From: Streptomyces sp. TLI_053
Lineage (GTDB): Bacteria > Actinomycetota > Actinomycetes > Streptomycetales > Streptomycetaceae
Length of the DNA stretch: 64,000 nt
Reading direction: 5' to 3'
Assembly: GCF_900105395.1 (NCBI RefSeq)
Contig: NZ_LT629775.1
Span: 4,300,001-4,364,000, forward strand
Made by a program: the position numbers and the translations under genes. Below are positions 54,143-63,168 of the stretch, in pieces. How positions within the stretch are numbered: the stretch's first letter is position 1; the number at the start of each line of letters is the position of its first letter. The notes beneath the pieces were generated by a model, which did no database searches, had not been told where the DNA came from, and saw nothing but the letters and a program-made list of their open reading frames with translations.

Positions 54143-54898
54143 ATGGGCAAGAGCCGCAGAACTGTTCCCGAGGAACTCTTGCTGCTCGCTTTGGACCCGG
54201 CCACGGGCACCACTGCGCAGCCGCAGACCCTCGACCTCGGACTCGCCGGGGCACAGCTCGTCGAGCTGTCCCTGGCCGGACGGATCGTTCCTGAGGGTGA
54301 CCGGATCGCCGTGGTGCTCCCACGGCCGACCGGTGACCCGACACTCGACCACGCACTCGAGCTGCTGCGACGACGCGGCAGCCCGGTCCGCGCCACGCAC
54401 TGGATCGGCGGGCCCCGGCTGGGGCTGCGGCAGACCTACCTGGCACACCTGGAGCGCTGCGGCATGGTGACCGCCGTGCCCGGTCAGGTGTGCGGGGTGC
54501 TGCCCACGATCCGCTACCAGGCGTCGGACGACTGCACCAACGCCGCGATCAAGCAGCGACTGGACACCGCGATCCGCACCGGCGTGCCGCCGGACCCGCG
54601 GACGGCCGCGCTCGCCGCCCTGGCGCACTCGGTCGGTCTGGGCAAGCACCTGTACCCGGGCAACGAGGGCCGGTCCTCGCGGTCCAGGTTGCGCGATCTG
54701 ATCCGCTACGACCCGCTGGGCGGGATGGTCGCGCACGCCGTGATGGACGTGCAGAACGGTCTGCCGAGCCAGCAGAACCGTTCCGCCCAGGCAACTGCGG
54801 CGCCGTCGGGCTCGGGAGGCCGGGCCGGTCAGCGCTCGGTGGCCGGGCGCGGCAGCGGCGGCGGCCGGGTCGCGGCGTCCCGCGTCGGCGTCCGCTGA
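54143..54898 (+). CDS. GPP34 (GOLPH3/Vps74-like) domain protein
   Basis: 251 residues. The GPP34 domain spans about 5-210: EELLLLALDPATG at the start, then AGAQLVELSLAGRI, the pattern of eukaryotic Golgi phosphoprotein 3, which binds PI4P and glycosyltransferases. Bacterial members are abundant in streptomycetes, with no settled function; membrane lipid binding is a reasonable expectation. The last ~45 residues are Gly/Ser/Arg-rich. ATG 54143 follows GGGGAGG. Confidence 0.88.
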   Translation: MGKSRRTVPEELLLLALDPATGTTAQPQTLDLGLAGAQLVELSLAGRIVPEGDRIAVVLPRPTGDPTLDHALELLRRRGSPVRATHWIGGPRLGLRQTYLAHLERCGMVTAVPGQVCGVLPTIRYQASDDCTNAAIKQRLDTAIRTGVPPDPRTAALAALAHSVGLGKHLYPGNEGRSSRSRLRDLIRYDPLGGMVAHAVMDVQNGLPSQQNRSAQATAAPSGSGGRAGQRSVAGRGSGGGRVAASRVGVR

Positions 54899-54968
54899 GG
54901 CTCCCACCGGGGCCGGACGCCCGACGGGGCCGGCGCCGGGGGCCGCACCGGGGCCCTCGCCAGGAGAC

Positions 54969-54992
54969 GGGCCCGGACTCCGGTCCGGGCCC
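54969..54992 (+). terminator. Terminator of the GPP34 gene
   Basis: A perfect 10-bp stem (54969-54978 with 54983-54992) and 4-nt loop, 70 nt past the stop codon. It is within a 616-bp gene-free stretch (54899-55514). Confidence 0.75.
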
Positions 54993-55127
54993 CCCGCTCG
55001 GCCCGCGGTCCCGCGGGCACCCGAACCGTCCGGTGCGCCGAGCGCGTACCAGCGCGAACAGCAGCGCACGCCGAACAGCTCACGCCCCACAGGGGCGCCG
55101 AGCACCCGGCACCACCAGGCAGTGAGA

Positions 55128-55170
55128 AGGGGCGGTCGCCCGCGACGGAAGTCGCCGGGCGACCGCCCCT
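55128..55170. other. Large hairpin in the GPP34-HTH gap
   Basis: A 19-bp stem with a single bulged C (55128-55146 with 55151-55170) and loop GGAA. No gene ends nearby on either strand. The rest of the 54899-55514 gap has no gene; its right end (about 55340-55500), lower in G+C, should hold the promoter of the HTH gene. Confidence 0.65.
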
Positions 55171-55514
55171 CCGCCGTCCCCCGAGTCGGTCCACCCCCCA
55201 CCCGGACCCCCGGCCGCATACCGCCCCCGCACGTGCCACCAGCACCTGCGCGGCCCCGAGCCGCATCCGCACCACGTCCGCCACGCCGTCACCCCGCCAC
55301 CGGACCGGGCCGCGGCGCCTCTACCACCCGGAGGCGTCCGCTGTCTCGCCGAAGCGCTTTTCCGATGATCTGTTCTACTGCGCTCCGGGGATTTCCCGGC
55401 GCCGACCTGATCCGGGGTGACATGCTGCACAACGTCAGGGGGTTGATCCAGATTTCCACCGTGTTCCGAGGACTTCCGTTCCAACGATCACCAGAGGTCC
55501 GACCGGAGGTCGAC

Positions 55515-56378
55515 GTGTCCGCGAACATCAATCCCACGGTGCGCCGTCGACGCCTCGGCTCGGAGCTGCGCAAGCTCCGGGACGCGGCGGGGATGACCGC
55601 GGAGGAGGTCGCCGGCCGGCTGATGGTCTCCCAGTCCAAGATCAGCCGCCTGGAGAACGGCCGCCGCAGCATCAGCCAGCGCGACGTCCGCGACCTGTGC
55701 GACGTCTACAGCGTCACCGACGAGGCGATGCGGGCCAGTCTGATGGAGATGGCCCGGGAGTCCCGCCAGCGCGGCTGGTGGCACGACTTCAACGACATGC
55801 CCACCCCGTACAGCGTCTACATCGGGCTGGAGGCCGAGGCCTCGTCGATCCGCGCGTACGAGTCCTCCTTCGTGCCCGGGCTGCTGCAGACCGAGCAGTA
55901 CGCCCAGGCCGTGGTCGAGGGCACCCAGCCGGACACCGACGCGCTCTCCGTCCAGCGCCGGGTGCAGGTCCGGATGAAGCGCCAGGACCGGGTCAACGGC
56001 GAGAACCCGCTGGGCAGTCTGTGGACGGTGATAGACGAGGCGGTGCTGCGCCGGGAGGTCGGCAGCAAGGAGGTGATGGCCCACCAGCTGAAGCACATGC
56101 TGGAGCTGAGCCAGCGCCCCAACATCACGATCCAGGTCATACCGTTCTCGCACGGTGCCCACCCCGGAATGACCGGGACATTCTCCCTGCTGGAGTTCCC
56201 GGAGTCAGCCGATTCGACGGTTGTCTACTTCGAAGGGGTGACGAGCGATCTCTACCTGGAGAAGGAGGCCGACGTGCGCCGCTATACCAGTCTCTACGAC
56301 CACCTGCGGGCGGCCGCGCTCGGGGTGGCGGAGACCCGCTCACTGATAGCCGACATTGAAGAGGGATACCACCGATGA
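55515..56378 (+). CDS. XRE-family HTH regulator with DUF5753 domain
   Basis: 287 residues. An N-terminal helix-turn-helix (about 10-70: LGSELRKLRDAAGMTAEEVAGRL, recognition part QSKISRLENG) is followed by a DUF5753 domain (about 105-280), which is typical of WhiJ-like regulators abundant in streptomycetes. These usually work with a DUF397 partner encoded beside them. GTG 55515 follows CCGGAGG. It overlaps the DUF397 gene by 4 bp. Target genes are unknown; an autoregulatory site in the upstream gap is plausible. Confidence 0.92.
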   Translation: MSANINPTVRRRRLGSELRKLRDAAGMTAEEVAGRLMVSQSKISRLENGRRSISQRDVRDLCDVYSVTDEAMRASLMEMARESRQRGWWHDFNDMPTPYSVYIGLEAEASSIRAYESSFVPGLLQTEQYAQAVVEGTQPDTDALSVQRRVQVRMKRQDRVNGENPLGSLWTVIDEAVLRREVGSKEVMAHQLKHMLELSQRPNITIQVIPFSHGAHPGMTGTFSLLEFPESADSTVVYFEGVTSDLYLEKEADVRRYTSLYDHLRAAALGVAETRSLIADIEEGYHR

Positions 56379-56584
56379 GCACCACCTTCGAGAACAGGAC
56401 GAGCTGGCGCAAGAGCAGTCACAGCGGCGGCAACGGCGCGTGCGTGGAGATCAGGGTGCCGGCCGCCGACCGGGTGGCCGTCCGTGACTCCAAGGACCCG
56501 GAGGGACCGCAGCTGAGTTTCTCCCCCGAGGCCTGGAACGCGTTCGCCGCCGCCGCGGGTGCCGGAGCGTTCGACAGCCTCTGA
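56375..56584 (+). CDS. DUF397-domain small protein
   Basis: 69 residues, the standard size. The DUF397 hallmarks are complete: WRKSSHSGGNGACVE, VAVRDSKDPEGP and the aromatic end WNAFAA. DUF397 proteins antagonise or modulate the partner HTH/DUF5753 protein, as in the whiJ locus. It is translationally coupled to that gene through ATGA (56375-56378). Confidence 0.93.
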   Translation: MSTTFENRTSWRKSSHSGGNGACVEIRVPAADRVAVRDSKDPEGPQLSFSPEAWNAFAAAAGAGAFDSL

Positions 56585-56613
56585 CCGACCTCGTGCCGGT
56601 TCCCGGCCCAGGT

Positions 56614-56666
56614 GCCCGTAGCGGTGTCCGTCGCCCTCCCCCGGGGCGGCGGCCACCGCTACGGGC
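56614..56666. terminator. Bidirectional terminator
   Basis: A 13-bp stem (56614-56626 with 56654-56666) with an internal GCC/GGC-rich branch, between the convergent DUF397 and ADP-ribosylglycohydrolase genes. Confidence 0.7.
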
Positions 56667-56723
56667 ATCTCGGCGTCCCGGGGCATGCCCCCGACAAGCG
56701 GTCCCGGGCCCGACGGCGGAGGA

Positions 56724-57839
56724 TCAGCCGAGCACCGGGTAACGGGCCGCCCAGGCCGCGCCCTCCGCGGTGTCCCGGCTGTGCAGCTCGGGCCCGTGCA
56801 TCAGCTCCAGCACGAAGTCGTCGGCCAGCTCCAGCAGCGCCCCGCGCCCCTCGAGCCCCGCCACCAGGCCGGGCGGCAGCGCGGTGTCACCGTGCAGCAC
56901 CCCGAGCAGGTTGCCGCAGACCGCACCCGTGGAGTCGCTGTCCCCCGAGTGGTTCACCGCCAGCAGCAGCCCGGACCGGACGTCGTGCGCGACCAGCGCG
57001 CAGTACACCCCGATCGCCAGCGCCTCCTCGGCGACCCAGCCCTCCCCCAGCGCCTCGACCCGCTCGGCGGACGGCTCCCCCGCCCGCACCGCGTCTAGCG
57101 CGGCCCGCAGGGCCGCCGTGGTCTCCTCGTGCGCCGGCCGCTCCGACAGCAGCGCGAGCGCCAGGTGCACGCCCTCCTCCAGGGTGCCGCCCCGGGCCAC
57201 GGTCTGGACGATCACCGCGAGCGCCCCGGCCGAGAGGTAACCGGTGGGGTGGCCGTGGGTCAGTACCGAGCACTCCACCGCCAGCTGGAACACCAGGCCC
57301 GGCTCCCAGGTGGTCAGCAGCCCGAACGGCGCCGCCCGCATCACCGTGCCGCAGCCCTTGGAGTGCGGGTTCTTCGGCGCCTCCAGGGTGCCCAGCCGCT
57401 CCGCGCCCGGACCGGAGAGGCCGGACAGGCAGGCCTGGCCCGGCGCCCGCTGCGCGTACAGCCACTCCTCCCGGCCGAGCCAGCCGAGGTCGTCCCGGCG
57501 CTCGTCGGGGCCCCAGTCCCGCTGGGTGACGGCCCAGCGCAGATAGGCGCGGTGGACGTCGGTGGGCGGGTGCCAGCTGCCGGTGTCCCGGCGGATGTGG
57601 GCGCGTATCAGCCCGTCGAGGGTGAACAGCACCATCTGGGTGTCGTCGGTGACCGCGCCCAGCCGCCCGTACGCGGGGACGTAACCCGTGACGCCGAGCG
57701 GGCCGTGCACGGCCCGGATCTTCTCCAGGGACTCGAACTCCACGCCCGCGCCGAGTGCGTCACCGATCGCGCCGCCGAGCAGGCATCCCCGCACCCGGCT
57801 GCGGAAGTCCTGCTGCTGGGCGCGGGACCACAGTGGCAT
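56724..57839 (-). CDS. ADP-ribosylglycohydrolase family protein
   Basis: 371 residues. DraG/ARH-type hydrolases remove ADP-ribose from proteins or metabolites. The Mg-binding motifs are intact: GAIGDALGAGVEF at the N-terminus, AVTDDTQM, and HSGDSDSTGAVCGNLLG near the C-terminus. ATG 57839 is the last start before the conserved domain. No ADP-ribosyltransferase gene is visible nearby. It has a short A+T-richer upstream region (57900-57930) that may be its promoter. Confidence 0.92.
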   Translation of the reverse strand: MPLWSRAQQQDFRSRVRGCLLGGAIGDALGAGVEFESLEKIRAVHGPLGVTGYVPAYGRLGAVTDDTQMVLFTLDGLIRAHIRRDTGSWHPPTDVHRAYLRWAVTQRDWGPDERRDDLGWLGREEWLYAQRAPGQACLSGLSGPGAERLGTLEAPKNPHSKGCGTVMRAAPFGLLTTWEPGLVFQLAVECSVLTHGHPTGYLSAGALAVIVQTVARGGTLEEGVHLALALLSERPAHEETTAALRAALDAVRAGEPSAERVEALGEGWVAEEALAIGVYCALVAHDVRSGLLLAVNHSGDSDSTGAVCGNLLGVLHGDTALPPGLVAGLEGRGALLELADDFVLELMHGPELHSRDTAEGAAWAARYPVLG

Positions 57840-58019
57840 CACGGCAAGCGCCTTTCGTCCGGGAGCGGGAGGGACGCGCGACGCACGGCCGGTCGCGCGC
57901 CCTCGCACTGTATTCGAATGCCCGAACAGCCCGGCAGGGTTCCCGCTCCACCGGATCACCACCGGATGTTCCGCCGACCGCCGGACTCCCCGGGTTCCGC
58001 CCGGCCCCGGTCGGCCGCC

Positions 58020-58047
58020 GGGCTCCGGCCACCGGTGGCCGGAGCCC
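58020..58047 (-). terminator. Terminator of fbiC
   Basis: A 28-nt perfect palindrome gives a 12-bp stem with a 4-nt loop, 32 nt after the fbiC stop codon. Confidence 0.8.
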
Positions 58048-58079
58048 GGCGGCCGGAGCCCGGCGGCACGGTCGGCGGC

Positions 58080-60668
58080 TCAGTCGACCAGCGGCAGCAG
58101 GTCCGGCAGGTGTCCGTCCGAGGCCAGCGCGGCGGCCAGCCGCTCGGCCGGCACCTCCCCGTAGGTCGTGGTCCGCTGGCGGTGCGGCCGCCCGGCCGCC
58201 TCGGCGATCGCCTGGAGGTCGCGGACCGACTTGTAGCTGCCGTAGGCCGAACCGGCCATCCGCGAGATGGTCTCCTCCATCAGCGTGCCGCCGAGGTCGT
58301 TGGCGCCCGAGCGGAGCATCTCCGCCGCGCCCTCGGCGCCCAGCTTCACCCAGCTGGTCTGGATGTTGGGGATGTGCGGGTGGAGCAGCAGCCGGGCCAT
58401 CGCGATCACCGCCCGGTTGTCCCGCGCGGTCGGTCCCGGCCGGGCGATCCCGGCCAGGTAGACCGGGGCGTTGGTGTGGATGAACGGCAGCGTCACGAAC
58501 TCGGTGAAGCCCCCGGTGCGCTGCTGGATCTCCGCAAGCAGCCGCAGGTGGCCGACCCAGTGCGCGGGGGTGTCCACGTGCCCGTACATCATCGTGGAGG
58601 AGGAGCGGATGCCCAGCTCGTGCGCGGTGCTGACGACCTCGACCCAGGTCGCGGCGGGCAGCTTGCCCTTGGTGAGCACCCAGCGGACCTCGTCGTCCAG
58701 GATCTCGGCCGCCGTGCCCGGGATGGTGTCCAGACCGGACTCCTTGGCCCGCTGCAGCCAGTCCCGGATCGACAGACCGGTCCGGGTCGCGCCGTTGACC
58801 ACCTCCATCGGCGAGAAGGCGTGCACATGGATGCCCGGGACCCGCTCCTTCACCGCCCGGGCGATGTCGAAGTAGGCGGTGCCGGGCAGATCCGGGTGGA
58901 TGCCGCCCTGCATGCAGACCTCGGTGGCCCCGACCTCCCAGGCCTGCGCGGCCCGGTCGGCGACCTGGTCCAGCGAGAGGCTGTAGGCGTCGGCGTCGGT
59001 GCGGCGCTGGGCGAAGGCGCAGAACCGGCAGCCGGTGTAGCAGACGTTGGTGAAGTTGATGTTCCGGGTGACGCAGTAGGTGACCTCGTCGCCGACCGCG
59101 TCCCGGCGGACCGCGTCGGCGATCCGGCACAGCGCGTCCAGGGCCGGGCCGTCCGCCTGGAACAGCGCCAGCGCCTGCTCGTCGGTGAGCCGGGTCGGGT
59201 CGTCGGCCGCCACCGCGAGGGCGGCCCTGACCTCGCCGTCCGGCCGCTCCGGGGCCCCGGTCCGGCCCGGGGCGGCCGAGGCGGCCTGCTCCCGCAGCAC
59301 CTCCCAGTCGCCGTAGACGTCCTCGAAGTCGGCCCGCCGGTCACCGGTCCGGCCCTCGGTGTCGATGGTGCTGTGCAGATCGGTGCGGCCGTAGGACTCC
59401 GGCAGGTCCTCCGGCTCCTGCCAGGGACGTCCGGTGACCACCGCGTCCGGGCGGGCCAGCCCGGTCTCCGGGTCGGCCAGTGCCCGGACGTGCGGCAGCA
59501 CCCGCGGGTCCAGCCAGGGCTCGCCGTGCCGCACGTACTCGGGGTAGACGGCGAGCCGCTCGCGCAGCTCGAAGCCGGCCGCCGCCGAACGCTCGGCCAG
59601 CTTGTCGATCTGCGGCCAGGGGCGCTCCGGGTTGACGTGGTCGGGGGTCAGCGGGGAGACGCCGCCCCAGTCGTCGACACCGGCCCCGATCAGTCGCTCG
59701 TACTCGCCGTCCACCAGGTTCGGCGGGGCCTGCAGACAGGCGGAGGGGCCCATGATGTGCCGGGCCACCGCGACGGTGGCGACCAGCTCGTCCAGCTCGG
59801 CGTCCGGCATGCCGCGCATCGCGGTGTCCGGCTTGGCGCGGAAGTTCTGCAGGATCAGTTCCTGGATGCCGTGGTAGGCCCGGGAGACCCGGCGCAGCGC
59901 GAACAGCGACTCGGCGCGCTCCTCGTACGTCTCGCCGATGCCGATCAGCAGACCGCTGGTGAACGGCACCGAGCTGCGGCCGGCGTCCTCCAGCACCCGG
60001 AGCCGGACGGCCGGCTCCTTGTCGGGCGAACCGTGGTGCGGGCCGCCGGGCTCGCTCCAGAGCCGGGTGGCGGTGGTCTCCAGCATCATCCCCATCGAGG
60101 CGGAGACCGGCTTGAGCCGCTGGAAGTCGGTCCAGCTCAGCACCCCGGGGTTGAGGTGCGGGAGCAGCCCGGTCTCCTCCAGGATCCGGATCGACATGGC
60201 GCGGACGTAGGCGATCGTGTCGTCGTAGCCGTGCGCGTCCAACCACTCGCGGGCCTCGGGCCAGCGGTCCTCGGGCTTGTCGCCGAGGGTGATGAGCGCT
60301 TCCTTGCAGCCGAGCGCGGCGCCCCTGCGGGCGACGTCCAGCACCTCGTCCGGGGACATGTACATCCCGTGGCCGGCCCGGCGGAGCTTCCCGGGGACGG
60401 TCACGAAGGTGCAGTAGTGGCACTTGTCCCGGCAGAGCCGGGTGAGCGGGATGAACACACTCTTGGAGTAGGTGATGACGCCGGGGCGGCCGGCCGCTTC
60501 GAGGCCGGCGTCGCGGACCCGGGCGGCGGAGGCGCAGAGGTCGCGCAGGTCCTCGCCCCTGGCCCGGAGCAGGACCGCCGCCTCGGTCGCGTCCAGCGCG
60601 ACACCGTCCCGGGCGCGGCGCAGGGCGCGGCGCATCGCGTTGGCGGTCGGAGTGTTGGATGCGTCCAT
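58080..60668 (-). CDS. fbiC: Bifunctional FO synthase (CofG-CofH fusion)
   Basis: 862 residues. It makes FO (the deazaflavin core of coenzyme F420) from tyrosine and 5-amino-6-ribitylaminouracil. It is a fusion of two radical-SAM domains: the CofG-like half has its cluster cysteines at C79, C83 and C86 (CRDKCHYC), the CofH-like half at C543, C547 and C550 (CYTGCRFC). Both are intact. ATG 60668 has no ribosome binding site, and a TAGGGT -10 hexamer lies 6 nt upstream, so the mRNA is probably leaderless. F420 supports redox enzymes in secondary metabolism and detoxification in streptomycetes. Confidence 0.97.
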   Translation of the reverse strand: MDASNTPTANAMRRALRRARDGVALDATEAAVLLRARGEDLRDLCASAARVRDAGLEAAGRPGVITYSKSVFIPLTRLCRDKCHYCTFVTVPGKLRRAGHGMYMSPDEVLDVARRGAALGCKEALITLGDKPEDRWPEAREWLDAHGYDDTIAYVRAMSIRILEETGLLPHLNPGVLSWTDFQRLKPVSASMGMMLETTATRLWSEPGGPHHGSPDKEPAVRLRVLEDAGRSSVPFTSGLLIGIGETYEERAESLFALRRVSRAYHGIQELILQNFRAKPDTAMRGMPDAELDELVATVAVARHIMGPSACLQAPPNLVDGEYERLIGAGVDDWGGVSPLTPDHVNPERPWPQIDKLAERSAAAGFELRERLAVYPEYVRHGEPWLDPRVLPHVRALADPETGLARPDAVVTGRPWQEPEDLPESYGRTDLHSTIDTEGRTGDRRADFEDVYGDWEVLREQAASAAPGRTGAPERPDGEVRAALAVAADDPTRLTDEQALALFQADGPALDALCRIADAVRRDAVGDEVTYCVTRNINFTNVCYTGCRFCAFAQRRTDADAYSLSLDQVADRAAQAWEVGATEVCMQGGIHPDLPGTAYFDIARAVKERVPGIHVHAFSPMEVVNGATRTGLSIRDWLQRAKESGLDTIPGTAAEILDDEVRWVLTKGKLPAATWVEVVSTAHELGIRSSSTMMYGHVDTPAHWVGHLRLLAEIQQRTGGFTEFVTLPFIHTNAPVYLAGIARPGPTARDNRAVIAMARLLLHPHIPNIQTSWVKLGAEGAAEMLRSGANDLGGTLMEETISRMAGSAYGSYKSVRDLQAIAEAAGRPHRQRTTTYGEVPAERLAAALASDGHLPDLLPLVD

Positions 60669-60674
60669 GCCGCG

Positions 60675-60710
60675 ACCCTACGCCAGTTCACGTACGTTCC
60701 TCGTACGTTC
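60675..60710 (-). promoter_or_regulatory. fbiC promoter with direct CGTACGTTC repeats
   Basis: The -10 hexamer TAGGGT (complement 60675-60680) precedes the ATG by 6 nt. Immediately upstream, CGTACGTTC occurs twice on the plus strand (60691-60699 and 60702-60710), 11 bp apart, where the -35 region should be. The repeats could bind an activator or repressor on one face of the helix. Confidence 0.5.
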
Positions 60711-60856
60711 GGAGGAGACGACCCTGAGGGGGCATCAGGGTCGGCTGCGTCGCGAGGTCGAGCCGGATCCAACCCTGCAGGGCGATGACGCGGGCGACGC
60801 GGGAACGTCTAATGGATACCCAGGGACAGTCGGTCACTGACGGAGGGGTTGGACGG

Positions 60857-62128
60857 ATGACGGACGACAGGGCGACCGCGGGCGGCGGCCCGGCGGACGA
60901 GTGGCAGGACGGGGCTCCCTACCGGTCCCGCCGGCGCACGCTGGTACGCGTCGCGGTGCCGCTGGCGGTCACGGCCGCGATCGCCGCCGGGGTCGGGCTG
61001 GTACCGGCGCTGGCGGACACCTCGCCGCCGGAGCTGCCCGCGCTGACGGCGGAGCAGGTGGTGGCGAAGGTGCTCGGCTCCCAGGCGCAGACGCTGACCG
61101 GGACGGTGTCGCTCTCGGCGGACCTCGGTGTGCCGAGCCAGCTGCTGGGCGCCGCGGCCGGCGGCCTCGCCGGCGGCGCGCCGGGCGGCGGTTCCGGGGG
61201 CAGGTCCTCGGGCGCCGACCCGACGGCCAAGCTGACCGGGCTGCTCGGCGGCGAGCACCGGCTGCGGGTCGCGGTGGACGGGCCCGACCGGCAGCGGATC
61301 GGCCTGCTGGAGCAGCTGGCCGGCTACGAGATGATCCGCAACGGCGACCAGGTGTGGACCTGGGACAGCAGCAGCAACGAGGCCGTGCACCTGACCGGGG
61401 CCCGGCCGGACGCGAAGGCGGACGGCCACCCGGGCAAGGGCCCGCTGACCGGGGTGCCGACCACTCCGCAGGAGGCGGCGCAGCAGTTCCTGGGCGCGAG
61501 CGCGGGCACCACCTCGGTCACCGTGGACGGCACCGTGAACGTGGCCGGGCAGAAGGCCTACCGGCTGAGCGTGAAGCCGACCGGCTCCGGTTCGACGATC
61601 GGCGAGGTCCGGATCGCGGTGGCCGCCGACAACGGCGTGCCGCTGTCGGTCGTGGTCAGGGGGACGGACGGCAGCACCGTGCTGGACGTCCACTTCACCG
61701 ATGTCTCGTTCGCGGCACCGTCCGCGAAGACCTTCGAGTTCACCGTGCCCAAGGGCGCCAAGGTGACGGAGCGCAAGGCCGACTCCGCGCCGCGCGCCGA
61801 GGTGACCCCGGAGGAGGCCAAGGCCGCCGCCGAGGGTCTGAACGTGATCGGCGAGGGCTGGACGGCGGTCCTCTCCGCCGAGCTGCCCGCCGACGACGTG
61901 TTCGTCCCGGCCGAGGGCAAGGGTCCGCGCGGCAAGGGCGGGCACGGCCCGGGCGGCGGTGGCAAGCTGCAGAACCCGCTCGCGCTGGTCAAGTCGCTCG
62001 GCAAGCCGGTCGCCGGTGGCTCGCTGATCAGCACCAAGGTGCTGAACGTGCTCGTCACCGACGACGGCCGGGTGTTCGCCGGTGCGGTGACCCTGCCGGT
62101 GCTGCAGAGTGCGGCCGGGGTGAAGTAG
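60857..62128 (+). CDS. LolA-like/DUF2092 exported protein
   Basis: 423 residues: a basic start and signal anchor (about 35-55), then a beta-rich domain with a LolA/DUF2092-like pattern (TLTGTVSLSADLG, YEMIRNGDQVWTWDSSSNEAVHL, AYRLSVKPTG, EVRIAVAADNGVPLSV as short strands), and a C-terminal segment resembling a second domain. In actinobacteria such proteins act outside the membrane, perhaps binding lipids. ATG 60857 follows GGAGGGG. The stop codon overlaps the GTG of the ABC gene by 1 nt, so it probably works with that transporter. Confidence 0.8.
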   Translation: MTDDRATAGGGPADEWQDGAPYRSRRRTLVRVAVPLAVTAAIAAGVGLVPALADTSPPELPALTAEQVVAKVLGSQAQTLTGTVSLSADLGVPSQLLGAAAGGLAGGAPGGGSGGRSSGADPTAKLTGLLGGEHRLRVAVDGPDRQRIGLLEQLAGYEMIRNGDQVWTWDSSSNEAVHLTGARPDAKADGHPGKGPLTGVPTTPQEAAQQFLGASAGTTSVTVDGTVNVAGQKAYRLSVKPTGSGSTIGEVRIAVAADNGVPLSVVVRGTDGSTVLDVHFTDVSFAAPSAKTFEFTVPKGAKVTERKADSAPRAEVTPEEAKAAAEGLNVIGEGWTAVLSAELPADDVFVPAEGKGPRGKGGHGPGGGGKLQNPLALVKSLGKPVAGGSLISTKVLNVLVTDDGRVFAGAVTLPVLQSAAGVK

Positions 62129-63168
62129 TGGCCCGGGCTTCCGTAACGGGGGACGTTACGGAGCCGGCCGGGGGGCCGGGCGCGGTGACGCGCCCGGCCC
62201 CCCGTGCCGCTTCGACCTCCCACCGGTCCGACGACGTGATCAGCACCCGGGGCCTGACCAAGCGGTTCCGCGGCGGCCAGCTCGCCGTGGACGGGCTGGA
62301 CCTGAGCGTGCCCCGGGGCTCGGTCTTCGGCTTCCTCGGGCCGAACGGCTCCGGCAAGACCACCACGATCCGGATGCTGATGGGGCTCATCGCCCCGACC
62401 TCCGGGGTCGCCTCGGTGCTCGGCGAGCCGATGCCGCAGTCGGTGTCCTCGGTGCTGCCCCGGGTCGGCGCGCTGATCGAGGGGCCCGCGCTGTACGGCT
62501 TCCTCCCCGGCCGGGACAACCTGGCCCGGTTCGACGCCGCCGACCCGACCGCCGACCCGCGGACCCGGCAGCGGCGGGTCGCCGAGGCCCTGGACCGGGT
62601 GGGTCTGACCGCCGCGGCCGGCAAGAAGGCCCGCGCCTACTCGCTGGGCATGAAGCAGCGGCTCGGCCTGGCCTCGGCACTGCTCCAGCCGCGCGAGCTG
62701 CTCGTCCTGGACGAGCCCACCAACGGCCTGGACCCGCAGGGCATGCGGGAGATCCGGGCCCTGATCCGCGAGGTCGCGGCCGAGGGCACCACGGTCTTCC
62801 TCTCCTCGCACCTGCTGGACGAGATCGAGCAGGTGTGCACCCATGCCGCCGTGATGTCGCGCGGCCGGCTGCTGGTGCAGGGCACCGTCGCCGAGCTGGC
62901 CGCCCGGGCCCGGGGCCGGCTGGTGGTGCGGACGCCCGACACCCACCGGGCGGGCGAGGTGCTGCTCGCGCACAAGGTCACCGAGCTCCGGATCGCCGAG
63001 AACCGGGTGGACGGCGAGCTGGGCGCGCTCGCCGAGGACGCGCTGCCCGGGCTGTGCGCGGCGCTGGTCGCGGCGGAGGTCCGGGTCCACGGCTTCGGCG
63101 TGGAGCGGGGCACATTGGAGGACGCCTTCGTGGCGCTGACCGGGGAGGGCTTCGATGTCGCGGGCTGA
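62128..63168 (+). CDS. ABC transporter ATP-binding protein
   Basis: 346 residues. Walker A GPNGSGKTT, Q-loop region, signature SLGMKQRLGLAS and Walker B LLVLDEPTNGLD are intact; a C-terminal domain of ~90 residues follows as in drug/lipid exporter ATPases (DrrA/YhaQ style). A ~30-residue Pro/Ala-rich start precedes the domain. GTG 62128 shares its G with the preceding TAG stop. It overlaps the permease gene by 14 nt, so the three genes (LolA-like, ATPase, permease) form one operon. Confidence 0.93.
   Translation: MARASVTGDVTEPAGGPGAVTRPAPRAASTSHRSDDVISTRGLTKRFRGGQLAVDGLDLSVPRGSVFGFLGPNGSGKTTTIRMLMGLIAPTSGVASVLGEPMPQSVSSVLPRVGALIEGPALYGFLPGRDNLARFDAADPTADPRTRQRRVAEALDRVGLTAAAGKKARAYSLGMKQRLGLASALLQPRELLVLDEPTNGLDPQGMREIRALIREVAAEGTTVFLSSHLLDEIEQVCTHAAVMSRGRLLVQGTVAELAARARGRLVVRTPDTHRAGEVLLAHKVTELRIAENRVDGELGALAEDALPGLCAALVAAEVRVHGFGVERGTLEDAFVALTGEGFDVAG
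62140..62162. repeat. Inverted repeat at the start of the ABC ATPase gene
   Basis: TCCGTAAC (62140-62147) and GTTACGGA (62155-62162) form perfect 8-bp arms around GGGGGAC, inside the first codons of the gene. It is unusually A+T-containing for the region. Confidence 0.7.

Noticed and set aside
54829..55284. Minus-strand frame that might be an ATP-binding partner of the DUF5753/DUF397 pair
   Set aside because: No HATPase motifs; composition is shadow-like and it runs through two hairpins.
57129..60788. 1219-codon open frame on the plus strand
   Set aside because: Shadow of fbiC and the ADP-ribosylglycohydrolase gene; composition is Val/Arg/Gly/Asp-rich with no motif.
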